Assembly (NCBI RefSeq): GCF_003583365.1
Contig: NZ_QXED01000002.1
Coordinates: forward strand, 310,001-374,000
Origin: Fibrisoma montanum
Lineage (GTDB): Bacteria > Bacteroidota > Bacteroidia > Cytophagales > Spirosomataceae
DNA length: 64,000 nt
Direction: 5' to 3'
Made by a program: the position numbers and the translations under genes. Shown here piece after piece: positions 40,790-48,693 of this stretch. The number at the start of each line of letters is the position of its first letter. Within the stretch, counting starts at the first letter, position 1. Under the pieces are notes generated by a model. It saw only the letters and a program-made list of their open reading frames with translations. It had not been told where the DNA came from and ran no database searches.

Positions 40790-42106
40790 ATGAAAGAGAA
40801 TATTTGTTTAGTTGGCGAAATTATTGTCGACCTTACTTTAAAACCTGAAAAAAAGCTGAGGTTAGGTGGTATCTTACATGCTGCGAGAGCTTTATGGGCC
40901 GTTGATGCCCAATATGATTTGCTTTATTTTGCTCCCGCTTATTTACATAATCAAATAAAAAAGTTTGCTTCACTGCATGGAGCTAGTAATGTGATATGTA
41001 TAGGTGAAGTCGAAGGAGCTCCAAATATTATTTTAATCGAAGAAGCAAAAGAAGTTGGAAACCAAGGATATGAGTTAATCCTTGAAGATGAGTACGATGT
41101 CAGATACAATCTCTTTGAGTTGAAAAAATACCTGCAAAGAGGACTATGCTCTGATATAGTGATATTTTCTGGACAATTTAACTTCGAAAAAATTGTAAAA
41201 GAACTGGAAGGTTATGATGCACGCTTCCATGCAGATATAGCTAATGCTTTTAAAAATATTTCACCGCTAAAAAAGTGTAATGTAAGATTTGAAACTCTAT
41301 TTATTTCAACTTCATCAAATTTATTTTTAAGTTTTTTTAACTCTGACGTAGAAGCTTTAAATAATTACTTACTATCTAATCACTGTAATAATTTATTGTT
41401 CAAGCAAAATCGTGGAGGGGCTGTACTTTTCGAAGGGGATGGTCAAGAAAATTTTATAGGCGCTCAAATTCGTAAAATATCGCATTCTGTAGGCGTTGGA
41501 GACTGCTTTGATGTAATCTATGTAAACGCAAAAAGGAATCTCAACTCAACAGAGGCTCTGTCTTACGCTTCCTGGATTGCTGCTGATTATGCTACCACTT
41601 CTTTTCCCGATGACTTTAAAGCACTTACAAAAAAGACTTTATTATTAGACAAAAATTTTATTTTAGAAAATAAAGGTATATATCTTCCTTGGTCTTTACG
41701 AACGTCCATTAATATATATATTGCTGGAGCAGATTTTGACTTCAAAGACACGGCATTTATCAATGCTTTATATGAATGCCTCAAATATCATAACTTCTCG
41801 CCAAGAAGGCCAGTTCAAGAAAACGGCCAAATGGAAGCGGATGCCTCTCTATCAAGACGCCAAGAATTATATGAAAACGACCTCAAAATTCTTAAAGAAT
41901 GTCAAATAGTGATTGCTGTATTAACGGATAATGACCCTGGCACGTTAGTTGAGATCGGAATTGCAAGTGCTTGGCAAATCCCAATTTTACTATTTGATCC
42001 ATACAATATGGCTAAAAATTGTATGCTTACGCAGTCATGTAATTTTATAACAAATTCAATGGATGATTTAATTGACGAGGTGTTTAGACTTTCAATACGA
42101 CTATAA
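40790..42106 (+). CDS. PfkB-like kinase fused to a nucleoside deoxyribosyltransferase-like domain
   Basis: A 438-residue two-domain protein (ATG at 40790; upstream frame from 40691 overlaps the previous gene). The N-terminal half has a PfkB-type layout: VGEIIVDLTLKP (8-19), GGILHAARALWA (26-37) and the catalytic GVGDCFD (235-241, base Asp238). The C-terminal domain (about 307-435) matches nucleoside 2-deoxyribosyltransferase: IYIAGADF (309-316), then TDNDPGTLVEIGIASAW with Glu388 as the likely nucleophile. It may act on a nucleoside or base made or used by the QueC-like and glycosylase partners. Strongly AT-rich. Overlaps the next ATG by 1 nt. Confidence 0.82.
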   Translation: MKENICLVGEIIVDLTLKPEKKLRLGGILHAARALWAVDAQYDLLYFAPAYLHNQIKKFASLHGASNVICIGEVEGAPNIILIEEAKEVGNQGYELILEDEYDVRYNLFELKKYLQRGLCSDIVIFSGQFNFEKIVKELEGYDARFHADIANAFKNISPLKKCNVRFETLFISTSSNLFLSFFNSDVEALNNYLLSNHCNNLLFKQNRGGAVLFEGDGQENFIGAQIRKISHSVGVGDCFDVIYVNAKRNLNSTEALSYASWIAADYATTSFPDDFKALTKKTLLLDKNFILENKGIYLPWSLRTSINIYIAGADFDFKDTAFINALYECLKYHNFSPRRPVQENGQMEADASLSRRQELYENDLKILKECQIVIAVLTDNDPGTLVEIGIASAWQIPILLFDPYNMAKNCMLTQSCNFITNSMDDLIDEVFRLSIRL

Positions 42107-42726
42107 TGGCTTTAAACAATAGTATTCTTTTAGCATCTGGTGGGTTAGACTCCACAACGTTAGCCTACTGGTTAAGAAGTAATGAAATTGATTTTTTACC
42201 AGTATTTATTAATTACGGGCAACATTGTGCTTCAACAGAATTGGAGACTTTACGCCAAGTTCTTCCCGGAAAATTAGCTAAGAAAATCGAAGTAATTGAC
42301 GTATCTGCTGTATATAAATACAGTCAATCTCTTTTAATAAGAGAGCCTGATTTATGGAATGATAAAGTTGATTATAAACGCCTCTATTTGCCTTACAGAA
42401 GCTTATTACTTTTAACTGTCGGAGCTTCTTTCGCTCAAAGTATTAATTGTAACAACGTCTATGCTGCTTTCATCAACAGTAATCATGCCCAAGAAATAGA
42501 TTGTTCAGCTCAATTCTTTAATTCATTGGAGACTGTTTTTGAAGATTATGGTGGTGTTAGTATTATTATGCCGTTCAGATACATGAGTAAATATGAAGTA
42601 GCTCAATTGGGCATTGAGCTTAAAGCTCCAATAGGAAAAAGTTTTTCATGTCAAGCTTCAAGTGATATTCCATGTGGAGCTTGTCCTAACTGTGTTGATA
42701 GATTAGAAGCTATACAGTCGTTATAA
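42106..42726 (+). CDS. QueC-like PP-loop enzyme (7-cyano-7-deazaguanine synthase homologue)
   Basis: A 206-residue ATP-pyrophosphatase. The PP-loop is SGGLDST (11-17). Four zinc cysteines near the C-terminus are in place (Cys182, 190, 193, 196; SCQASSDIPCGACPNC). A LPYRSLLLL segment stands where QueC has a conserved GRN. All other queuosine genes of the classical preQ0 route (queD, queE, folE2) are absent here, and queG is 27 kb away. With the neighbouring glycosylase and the small Met-Gly protein this looks like a QueC relative recruited to a conflict system. Coupled to the previous gene by TAATG. Confidence 0.88.
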   Translation: MALNNSILLASGGLDSTTLAYWLRSNEIDFLPVFINYGQHCASTELETLRQVLPGKLAKKIEVIDVSAVYKYSQSLLIREPDLWNDKVDYKRLYLPYRSLLLLTVGASFAQSINCNNVYAAFINSNHAQEIDCSAQFFNSLETVFEDYGGVSIIMPFRYMSKYEVAQLGIELKAPIGKSFSCQASSDIPCGACPNCVDRLEAIQSL

Positions 42727-42735
42727 TATACAATT

Positions 42736-43371
42736 ATGAAAGCTTTAATAAATGCTAGAATCCTTGCAGACTACATTCTTAATCTTTCAAATTTTTGTAT
42801 CACTGACAGGGAGGAAAGAGTTTCTTACAATCACATAGGTGCGCTTTTGGCTGATGTTATCTTGCAATCTGGTTTGAATTATAAGCATGTGGTTTTTCCT
42901 AGAGTCCAACGAATATTAATTGAATATTCAGAGTATAATACTACAACTTCATTTCATAAACTGTTAGACGAAAACGGACCAAGATATGTAATAAATTGGA
43001 CGCACCCTGAGAAAATAAATAGAATTATGTCTGTTATTAGCCTTTTAAAAAAGTATGGCATAAGAAATGAAGATGAATTTAAATTTTGGCTTACCTCAGA
43101 AGAGAACGTTGAAATATTATTAGCACTTAAAGGGATAGGTCCTAAAACGATCGACTACTTAAAAGGGTTACTCAATATTCCAGGTGTAGCAGTAGATAGA
43201 CACGTAAAAGCTTTTATAGCGCAAGCTGGTCTCAGATTGAACGATTATAGTGAGATAAAGAAAACTGTCGAATTCTCAGCTGATCTATTAGGGATTTCAA
43301 GAAGTAGTATAGATTACAGCATTTGGGTTTACATGAGCGAAAAACAATATATTATTTCTAAAAACAAGTAA
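42736..43371 (+). CDS. HhH-GPD superfamily DNA glycosylase-like protein (OGG-like)
   Basis: A 211-residue protein. The helix-hairpin-helix reads LLALKGIGPKTIDYLKGLL (about 128-146), with Lys137 at the catalytic lysine position and Asp154 (VAVDRHV) at the GPD aspartate. It has no iron-sulfur cluster cysteines. It would excise a modified base from DNA. Its neighbours suggest action on deazaguanine-type or otherwise altered nucleic acid, or removal of a base as a toxic effector. It is last in the operon, 9 nt after the QueC-like gene, and faces the minus-strand nuclease gene. Confidence 0.85.
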   Translation: MKALINARILADYILNLSNFCITDREERVSYNHIGALLADVILQSGLNYKHVVFPRVQRILIEYSEYNTTTSFHKLLDENGPRYVINWTHPEKINRIMSVISLLKKYGIRNEDEFKFWLTSEENVEILLALKGIGPKTIDYLKGLLNIPGVAVDRHVKAFIAQAGLRLNDYSEIKKTVEFSADLLGISRSSIDYSIWVYMSEKQYIISKNK

Positions 43372-43383
43372 TAAGAGTGGTAT

Positions 43384-44247
43384 CTATAGAGGCAATAAAT
43401 CAATATTGTTCTCTAATATTAGTTCTATGTCTTGTGGAACGTTCTTTAACAGGTCCAACCGAGTCCGCTTCTCCACCTCATCCACGCTAGTCCGATAAGT
43501 ACCCCACGACTGTTCACCCACTGCGTTTGTGTTATCCATCCAAACGGCAATAACCCTCGTCTGAGCGTTGATCCGGTTTAAGTCGTCAGTTCCTACTGGT
43601 AGCACTACAATCACTTTCCAGAGGGCAGAGGGAACCGTAATACGATTGATACCGATAACCCGAGCCGCTCCGTTGTCGCCTGTACCTCCTATGCCTGATG
43701 TACCTGCTATGATATAAAGCTCGTTGCCTTCGCTGACTAGCTTACGGCAATACTCCTCCAGCAACCTCCAGGCTTGCCGGTTATGCTGCGGAGCCTGCGG
43801 TACGATGTTCGACAGTAAGAACGTTGACCGGTTCTCCTCGGCCGTACTATCCCGATCATCTGAGGGGCAGAGGTGGCCACGGTCAAAGCCGGTATTGGTG
43901 TAGTCGCCATGCACCGCCCGGTCCCATCCGCTGGGTAATGACGTATCGGTTATAAAGTTTCCAGCGTACCGGCTGGCACTGCCTTTCCAGGCTGCACTTA
44001 AATGCCATGAACACCAGTTAGCCAGATTGCGGTTTCTGTTGTAGGAAAGCGTGTAGGTCGGCCTGACGATTAGATAAGCAGATTCGCTGGAAGGTTCAGC
44101 CTTGGCGCCGTCAGGATTACCTAGCGCTAGGTTATCATCCCGGGTAGGGAAGTTGGCGGTAGGGGTAGGGTCAGTCCCTTTTTTGCATTCAGTAAGAAGA
44201 AAGACTAACGATAAAAGCAACCACAGACGGATGGTTGATAGACGCAT
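43384..44247 (-). CDS. DNA/RNA non-specific endonuclease (NUC1 type), lipoprotein
   Basis: A 287-residue nuclease of the Serratia/NucA beta-beta-alpha-metal class. The ATG at 44247 gives a lipoprotein signal with LLTEC (Cys21); a frame-opening ATG at 44337 would add 30 residues. The catalytic DRGH is at 122-125 (FDRGHLCPSDDR), followed by NRSTFLLSNIVPQAPQHNRQAW with the metal-binding Asn. It is exported and probably anchored, digesting extracellular nucleic acid for nutrition or as a barrier. It ends 12 nt from the glycosylase gene, convergent. Confidence 0.92.
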   Translation of the reverse strand: MRLSTIRLWLLLSLVFLLTECKKGTDPTPTANFPTRDDNLALGNPDGAKAEPSSESAYLIVRPTYTLSYNRNRNLANWCSWHLSAAWKGSASRYAGNFITDTSLPSGWDRAVHGDYTNTGFDRGHLCPSDDRDSTAEENRSTFLLSNIVPQAPQHNRQAWRLLEEYCRKLVSEGNELYIIAGTSGIGGTGDNGAARVIGINRITVPSALWKVIVVLPVGTDDLNRINAQTRVIAVWMDNTNAVGEQSWGTYRTSVDEVEKRTRLDLLKNVPQDIELILENNIDLLPL

Positions 44248-44346
44248 GATTTGAGTTGTGAGTAAGTTGTTGTACCTGACGTTGTACCAAAGAACAAAAA
44301 AGCCGATCAACACAATAGTTAATCGGGTATATTTCAATCAGTTAAG

Positions 44347-44390
44347 TGACCATGGGGAGACTCGAACTCCCATACCTTGAAGGCAAACCG
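44347..44390 (-). tRNA. 3' remnant of a class II tRNA (probably tRNA-Leu), attachment-site scar
   Basis: On the minus strand this reads a short variable arm (GCCTTCAAGGT), a perfect T-arm (GGGAG, TTCGAGT, CTCCC at 44355-44371), then seven acceptor-like bases (44348-44354) and a discriminator A. No 5' half (D-arm, anticodon stem, acceptor 5' strand) precedes it. A cut tRNA 3' end is the usual scar of a tyrosine-recombinase integration. The tRNA type is a guess from the long variable arm; a full copy is not in the window. Confidence 0.55.
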
Positions 44391-44414
44391 AGTAGTATTA
44401 TTTTTTTCTTTAGT

Positions 44415-44705
44415 CTAAGATTGGTCATCTAAAGCCTTTTCAATACCAAGGCGGACAATAATCCTCATATCTTCAGATGCGTTTTTTATTGTAATTCTTT
44501 TAAAAAAATCTTGAGGAGTCATTGATATATATAATTGGCCAAATATTTGCTTAGAACAAAACGTAGCCATCGAAATAACATCAGTGAAATCTATGATTAT
44601 AGACTCATTATCTATGAGCATAGCATTAATATCTTCAAGTATCTGGTTGCCTAACTCACTTTCACTTATAACACGGCCATATTCTGACAAAGTTATCGTT
44701 TGCAT
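44415..44705 (-). CDS. STAS-like domain protein (DUF4325 type)
   Basis: A 96-residue protein: MQTITLSEYGRVISESELGN, then IIIDFTDVISMATFCSKQIF and a helical end. The strand-helix with the phrase IDFTDV...FCSKQ is that of the STAS-like DUF4325 domain, which often follows a GHKL ATPase, as here (1-nt gap). It may act like an anti-sigma antagonist in a partner switch. Very AT-rich, unlike the host genes. Confidence 0.8.
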   Translation of the reverse strand: MQTITLSEYGRVISESELGNQILEDINAMLIDNESIIIDFTDVISMATFCSKQIFGQLYISMTPQDFFKRITIKNASEDMRIIVRLGIEKALDDQS

Positions 44706-44706
44706 A

Positions 44707-45663
44707 TTATTGAAAGTTTATTTCGATTAAACTATTATTTGGAACCAATTCTTGCCGTATTATGTCAGAAGGAGTTATTGGTTTAGCTAGAGGCAAATGT
44801 AGAAAAATAAATGTGCCTTGCCAAAAACCACCTCTATTTATACTTTTTCGCTTGCCATACTCGTTAATGTAATACACACCTTCTGAATATAAGTGAAAAA
44901 CTCCATTAATTCTTGTAACGATTTCGTCAATAATCCAAAGCCCGTATCCCATGTGATTTGTTTTTGGCTTGGAAGTAATTCCTTTCGTCAAAGCTTTAGC
45001 TAACAGTTTTTCGGGTGTACTATTACTTGAGAATTGTTTAGAATTCATCAATGTAGATATTACACCACGTCCAGTATCAGCGCATGAAATTTCAATTTTG
45101 TCTTTATTGCCTTCTGCAACAAGGATTGAATTATTATCATCAACTGCATGTTCCCAAAAATTGCCAATAATCTCACTTATGCAGCCAAAAATCATATCTA
45201 CAGCTTTTGAATTGTCATGATAGAAAGTATTAAGTTCTGGAGCAAATTTTTTTTGGAGCATTTCATTTACGTGTTTGTGCTCATTTTTTAACAATGGTTG
45301 TGGTGCAATAATTAAATTGCCTTCTGTTTTAAATTCTAGATAACCGTAAGACTTATTTGAATGATGGTTTTGAATATATGAATTTAATAATTCTAAAAAT
45401 CCATAATGTTTGAAAACGCTTTCTAGAAAAAACGAATCTCCTGAAATATATGATCCTACAAAACATCTGTTTTTAAAAGCATAATCTATTAGTTTGTAAA
45501 GTACTAGAACTCCCAACATTGAAATTCTTTTCAGTTGTTTCAGATCATATTCGAAATCAGTTCTGTTTTTACCAGCAGACTTAAACATATATTCTGTTTG
45601 TAAGAGAACAGGCAATATGCTATTATGATTTACAAAATTTCGAGGAAATATAATTTTAGCCAT
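44707..45663 (-). CDS. GHKL ATPase (histidine-kinase-like) with STAS-like N-terminus
   Basis: A 318-residue protein. The N-terminal part (about 35-100) reads like a STAS domain (KQLKRISMLGVLVLYKLIDY). The ATPase domain has an N-box EIIGNFWEH (164-172), a G1 box DTGRGV (196-201), a G2 box MGYGLW (238-243) and a GTFIFLHLPL strand (283-292). There is no histidine phosphorylation site or receiver domain. It forms an operon of three: it overlaps the membrane protein upstream by 1 nt and is followed by the DUF4325 gene. A signal switch or defence ATPase is inferred. Confidence 0.8.
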   Translation of the reverse strand: MAKIIFPRNFVNHNSILPVLLQTEYMFKSAGKNRTDFEYDLKQLKRISMLGVLVLYKLIDYAFKNRCFVGSYISGDSFFLESVFKHYGFLELLNSYIQNHHSNKSYGYLEFKTEGNLIIAPQPLLKNEHKHVNEMLQKKFAPELNTFYHDNSKAVDMIFGCISEIIGNFWEHAVDDNNSILVAEGNKDKIEISCADTGRGVISTLMNSKQFSSNSTPEKLLAKALTKGITSKPKTNHMGYGLWIIDEIVTRINGVFHLYSEGVYYINEYGKRKSINRGGFWQGTFIFLHLPLAKPITPSDIIRQELVPNNSLIEINFQ

Positions 45664-46100
45664 TAGAATTTACTTTTAAAGTCTTTCATAAAAATCTTTT
45701 CTCTTGCAATATCTTTGTTGGTATTGCTGACAAGTATAGTAGAAAAATAATCACAACAATTTCTAGCAATTTGCTCCTCGTTATCTTTTAGGTAAATTGA
45801 ATTTTCATTAATATACTTAGATGTTATCTGCAACTCCCTTTGAAGTGTAACATCATCATTGAAAATATTTCTTAGCAGATCCATTTTTCTATACAACTCG
45901 TGCATTATTTCTATTCTTTTAGATTCTTTAATGTTGTCAGAATGAACGCGCGTTTCGAGTCGCTTTAATTTGTACTGAACCCAAACATTTATTAAACTGA
46001 CAAGAATATTTACCCCGACAAACACCAGTATTGTAATTAACAAACTATGGCTCTTTTCAAATTTCTCAACTAAATCTTTAAGGATTCCGCTATCAAGCAT
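45663..46100 (-). CDS. Membrane protein with coiled coil, first gene of the GHKL operon
   Basis: A 145-residue protein with one membrane span (about 20-42, LLITILVFVGVNILVSLINV), followed by a helical cytoplasmic part rich in charged residues (KLKRLETRVHSDNIKESKRI and onwards). Residues ICNCC-like Cys-Cys occur in QIARNCCDYF. No known family. It overlaps the ATPase start by 1 nt. It probably anchors or senses for the ATPase/STAS pair. Confidence 0.65.
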   Translation of the reverse strand: MLDSGILKDLVEKFEKSHSLLITILVFVGVNILVSLINVWVQYKLKRLETRVHSDNIKESKRIEIMHELYRKMDLLRNIFNDDVTLQRELQITSKYINENSIYLKDNEEQIARNCCDYFSTILVSNTNKDIAREKIFMKDFKSKF

Positions 46101-46264
46101 GTTTCTGTAACTAATTAAAAGTTATGTTAATGTAATCCTTATGGGTACGAAAATCGGCAATTATTATGAATTCCCCTTAGCTCCATCTCCAGAAAATTCA
46201 ACTCACTCTTTATTAAAGCTTGCTCGCTCTTTCATTTCAACAAAAATTTCTTGTGAAGCTTGAT

Positions 46265-46660
46265 TTACATCTTGTTTTGCATTAAAACTGTTTTGTTCGT
46301 CTGTCTGTACGAAAAGAGCCATAACTTATAAAAGCACAGAAGCGCAAGGACCAGTTCTTGAGCCTGTTGATAACTAATGAATGATGGCCGGTTATTAATA
46401 AGCCGGATCATACGGCCAAACTTGTCCTCAACCGATTTATTGAACGGACGTTCAATGGCCTCAGCATCGTTCAACTGAAGACGTGAAAGGGTCGCTGGAT
46501 CCCGAATAGTATAGAAGTCCAATGAGTAGCCTACCTGCGAGCACGAAAATTCTTTAATCTTAGGAGGAGTACTGCTTGATTGGTTGCTCACTATATGTAA
46601 TAAGCGTCGTGAGTTCTCTAAGCTCTTAAGATATACCTTTGGAACGAAGTGCTGATTCAA
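46265..46660 (-). pseudogene. Truncated DUF4238 protein
   Basis: The first 131 codons start MNQHFVPKVYLKSLENSRRL, the usual DUF4238 opening, and continue into a helical region. The family is normally about 250 residues or more. A second frame continues without stop from about 46310 (encoding QTDEQNSFNAKQDVNQASQE) to 46209, suggesting a frameshift in addition to a lost C-terminus. It is probably non-functional. It lies at the edge of the island. Confidence 0.55.
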
Positions 46661-47022
46661 GGGTCTTGACTATAACAGTGTGTAACCGAAATATACGAAG
46701 ATTTTGCGCTACATATTCAGGCAAGCTGCTGCAAAATGGCCTCTATTTGTACCTTATTAAGATATATAGGTCATAAATTATTGATTATCAATAAGTATTC
46801 AATTATTTCACGGGTAATGGAGGCAACATACAATGAATAGAAAGCCTTGGTAGTCACTATCAAGGCTTTCTATTTTTAAGCGTCTTTCGGTATTTTATCG
46901 TGCATTATGGCGGATAAACAATGATGTTGATTGCTTACCCTCTATAATGCGCGTTAGTTTAGAAGGGCTTTTGCCAGTAACCACTATTGATTAACTGGTA
47001 CGCTTGTTCAACCTGACCATAT
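46661..47022. other. Gene-poor island border
   Basis: This 362-nt stretch has no convincing gene. It holds the word TTTGTACCTT (46746-46755) shared with the region before the integrase, and a terminator-like hairpin at 46837-46873. The host antiporter gene starts at its right end. Confidence 0.45.
46837..46873. terminator. Orphan 13-bp terminator hairpin
   Basis: The arms 46837-46849 and 46861-46873 are exact reverse complements with T residues after the right arm. No gene ends just before it on either strand, so it probably belonged to a gene that was lost or displaced. Confidence 0.7.
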
Positions 47023-48621
47023 ATGCACGAAACCTTACTACTCTGCCTGGCGCTGCTGCTGGCAGTCTCGCTTTTCGTTATGTTGGGACAACGTCTGCGG
47101 GTTCCGACGCCGATTTTTCTGGTAATAGGAGGGCTGGCCGTCAGCTTCATTCCTGGTGTTCCCCGGATTGACGTTGATCCGGAACTGATCTTTCTGATCT
47201 TTCTGCCACCCCTGCTCTATGAAGCGGCCTGGTTTACGTCCTGGAAAGAGTTCTGGCGCTGGCGACGGATCATAATGGTGATGGCGTTCGGCCTTGTTAT
47301 CGTCACGGCTTCTGCCGTAGCGTACGTATCGTCGGCGATGATTCCCGGCTTTACGCTCGCACTGGGATTCCTGCTGGGGGGAATCATCTCGCCACCTGAT
47401 GCCGTGGCTGCTACGTCGGTGTTGCGCACGATCAACGTGTCCAGGCGGGCCATCAGTATTCTGGAAGGCGAAAGCCTCATCAACGACGCATCCAGCCTGA
47501 TCGTGTTCCGGTTTGCCGTGGCCGCGGTGCTGTCGGGCACCTTTGTCTGGCAGGAAGCTGCCACTGATTTTGTGCTGGTTACGGTGCTGGGTGTAGCGGT
47601 TGGCCTGGGGGTCGGTGGCGTGTTCTACGTCATTCACCGGTGGCTGGTCACATCGACCCGTATTACAATCCTGCTGACGCTCATGACCCCGTACATCATG
47701 TACCTCACGGCCGAGCAACTGCACGTATCCGGCGTGATGGCGGTTGTCAGCGGGGGGCTGCTGTTATCCAATCAGAGTCACCGGATTCTGAATCATACTA
47801 CCCGAATTCAGGGGATGGCCATGTGGTCAACGGTCGTCTTTACCCTCAACGGGCTGGTGTTTATTCTGATCGGGCTGGAACTGCCGGTTATCATCAACGC
47901 GCTGGGCGGCTATTCGAAAACCGAGGCTATTCTGTACGCCCTGGCTATTAGTGTGCTGGTCATTGTTGTTCGATTGGTCGTAACCTTGTTCTCATCCTGG
48001 TTCACTTGGGTTGTAGGAGGAATAATTCCGGTGGCAGACCGGAATCCGGGCTGGCGTGGACCAATTATTGTTGGCTGGGCCGGCATGCGTGGTGTCGTAT
48101 CCCTGGCGTCGGCGCTGTCCATTCCGCTGCTGCTGGCCAACGGCCAGCCGTTCCCGCATCGGAATCTGATTCTGTTTATCAGTTTTGTGGTAATTCTGGT
48201 TACGCTTGTTTTTCAGGGTTTAACCTTGCCCCTGATTATTCGCTGGGTGAAATACGAAGACCCGGATCAGCGGATGCCGGAAGAAGAGCAGGAGTCGATG
48301 ATCCGGCTGAAACTGCTGAACGTAGCACGCGACCGGCTGAATGAGAAATATGCCCTCGAAATACTGAACAACGAGCTGGTGAGCAACCTGAAAAACCGAA
48401 TCGACAGTGATCTGTACCTGACGTCACAGCACCTGGATTCGCTCGAATGCAACGCCGAGCAGGTAAACCAGTACAATCAGATACTGACTGATGTTATTGC
48501 CGCAAAGCGCCATGAATTACGCCGATTGCGCCGGAAGCAGGAATTCGACGACGAAGTGATCCGGAAGGAAGAAGCCCGGATCGATCTGGAAGAAGAAAAG
48601 CTGGACCACCCGATTCATTGA
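47023..48621 (+). CDS. Na+/H+ antiporter, CPA1/NhaP type
   Basis: A 532-residue secondary transporter. About 12 membrane spans fill residues 1-405. The ion-binding signature is in GGIISPPDAVAATSVL (about 124-139) with conserved Asp, and in EGESLINDASSLIVFRF (about 150-166). A later WAGMRGVVSLASALSIPLLL is typical of CPA1. The cytoplasmic tail (about 410-532) is charged and helical, and could be a regulatory region. It exports Na+ (or K+) against H+ at the inner membrane. It has its own terminator at 48641. It is the first clear host gene right of the island. Confidence 0.94.
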   Translation: MHETLLLCLALLLAVSLFVMLGQRLRVPTPIFLVIGGLAVSFIPGVPRIDVDPELIFLIFLPPLLYEAAWFTSWKEFWRWRRIIMVMAFGLVIVTASAVAYVSSAMIPGFTLALGFLLGGIISPPDAVAATSVLRTINVSRRAISILEGESLINDASSLIVFRFAVAAVLSGTFVWQEAATDFVLVTVLGVAVGLGVGGVFYVIHRWLVTSTRITILLTLMTPYIMYLTAEQLHVSGVMAVVSGGLLLSNQSHRILNHTTRIQGMAMWSTVVFTLNGLVFILIGLELPVIINALGGYSKTEAILYALAISVLVIVVRLVVTLFSSWFTWVVGGIIPVADRNPGWRGPIIVGWAGMRGVVSLASALSIPLLLANGQPFPHRNLILFISFVVILVTLVFQGLTLPLIIRWVKYEDPDQRMPEEEQESMIRLKLLNVARDRLNEKYALEILNNELVSNLKNRIDSDLYLTSQHLDSLECNAEQVNQYNQILTDVIAAKRHELRRLRRKQEFDDEVIRKEEARIDLEEEKLDHPIH

Positions 48622-48640
48622 GTAAGGATGGGCAGCTAAA

Positions 48641-48676
48641 AAAACGCCCCGGTCACGAAAGTGGCCGGGGCGTTTT
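48641..48676. terminator. Bidirectional terminator with GAAA tetraloop
   Basis: The 16-bp stem (48641-48656 and 48661-48676, one G-T pair) is closed by GAAA, with A and T tracts at the ends. It serves the antiporter and the convergent DUF2723 gene. Confidence 0.92.
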
Positions 48677-48693
48677 GCTGGCAAACGTACTGA

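Noticed and set aside
42106-42726. Ordinary queC of queuosine synthesis
   Set aside because: It is in an AT-rich accessory operon with unrelated partners and lacks queD/queE neighbours.
42106-43371. Type IV CBASS or QatABCD
   Set aside because: No CD-NTase, TGT-like protein, QatA ATPase, QatB-like protein of the usual kind or TatD nuclease is visible. Only the QueC-like and glycosylase members are shared in part.
17873-46755. TTTGTACCTT at both ends of the accessory region as the attachment core
   Set aside because: Only 10 nt match, and TTTGTACC also occurs at 38601. AGGGCTTTT near both ends is equally short. Neither is good evidence for attL/attR.
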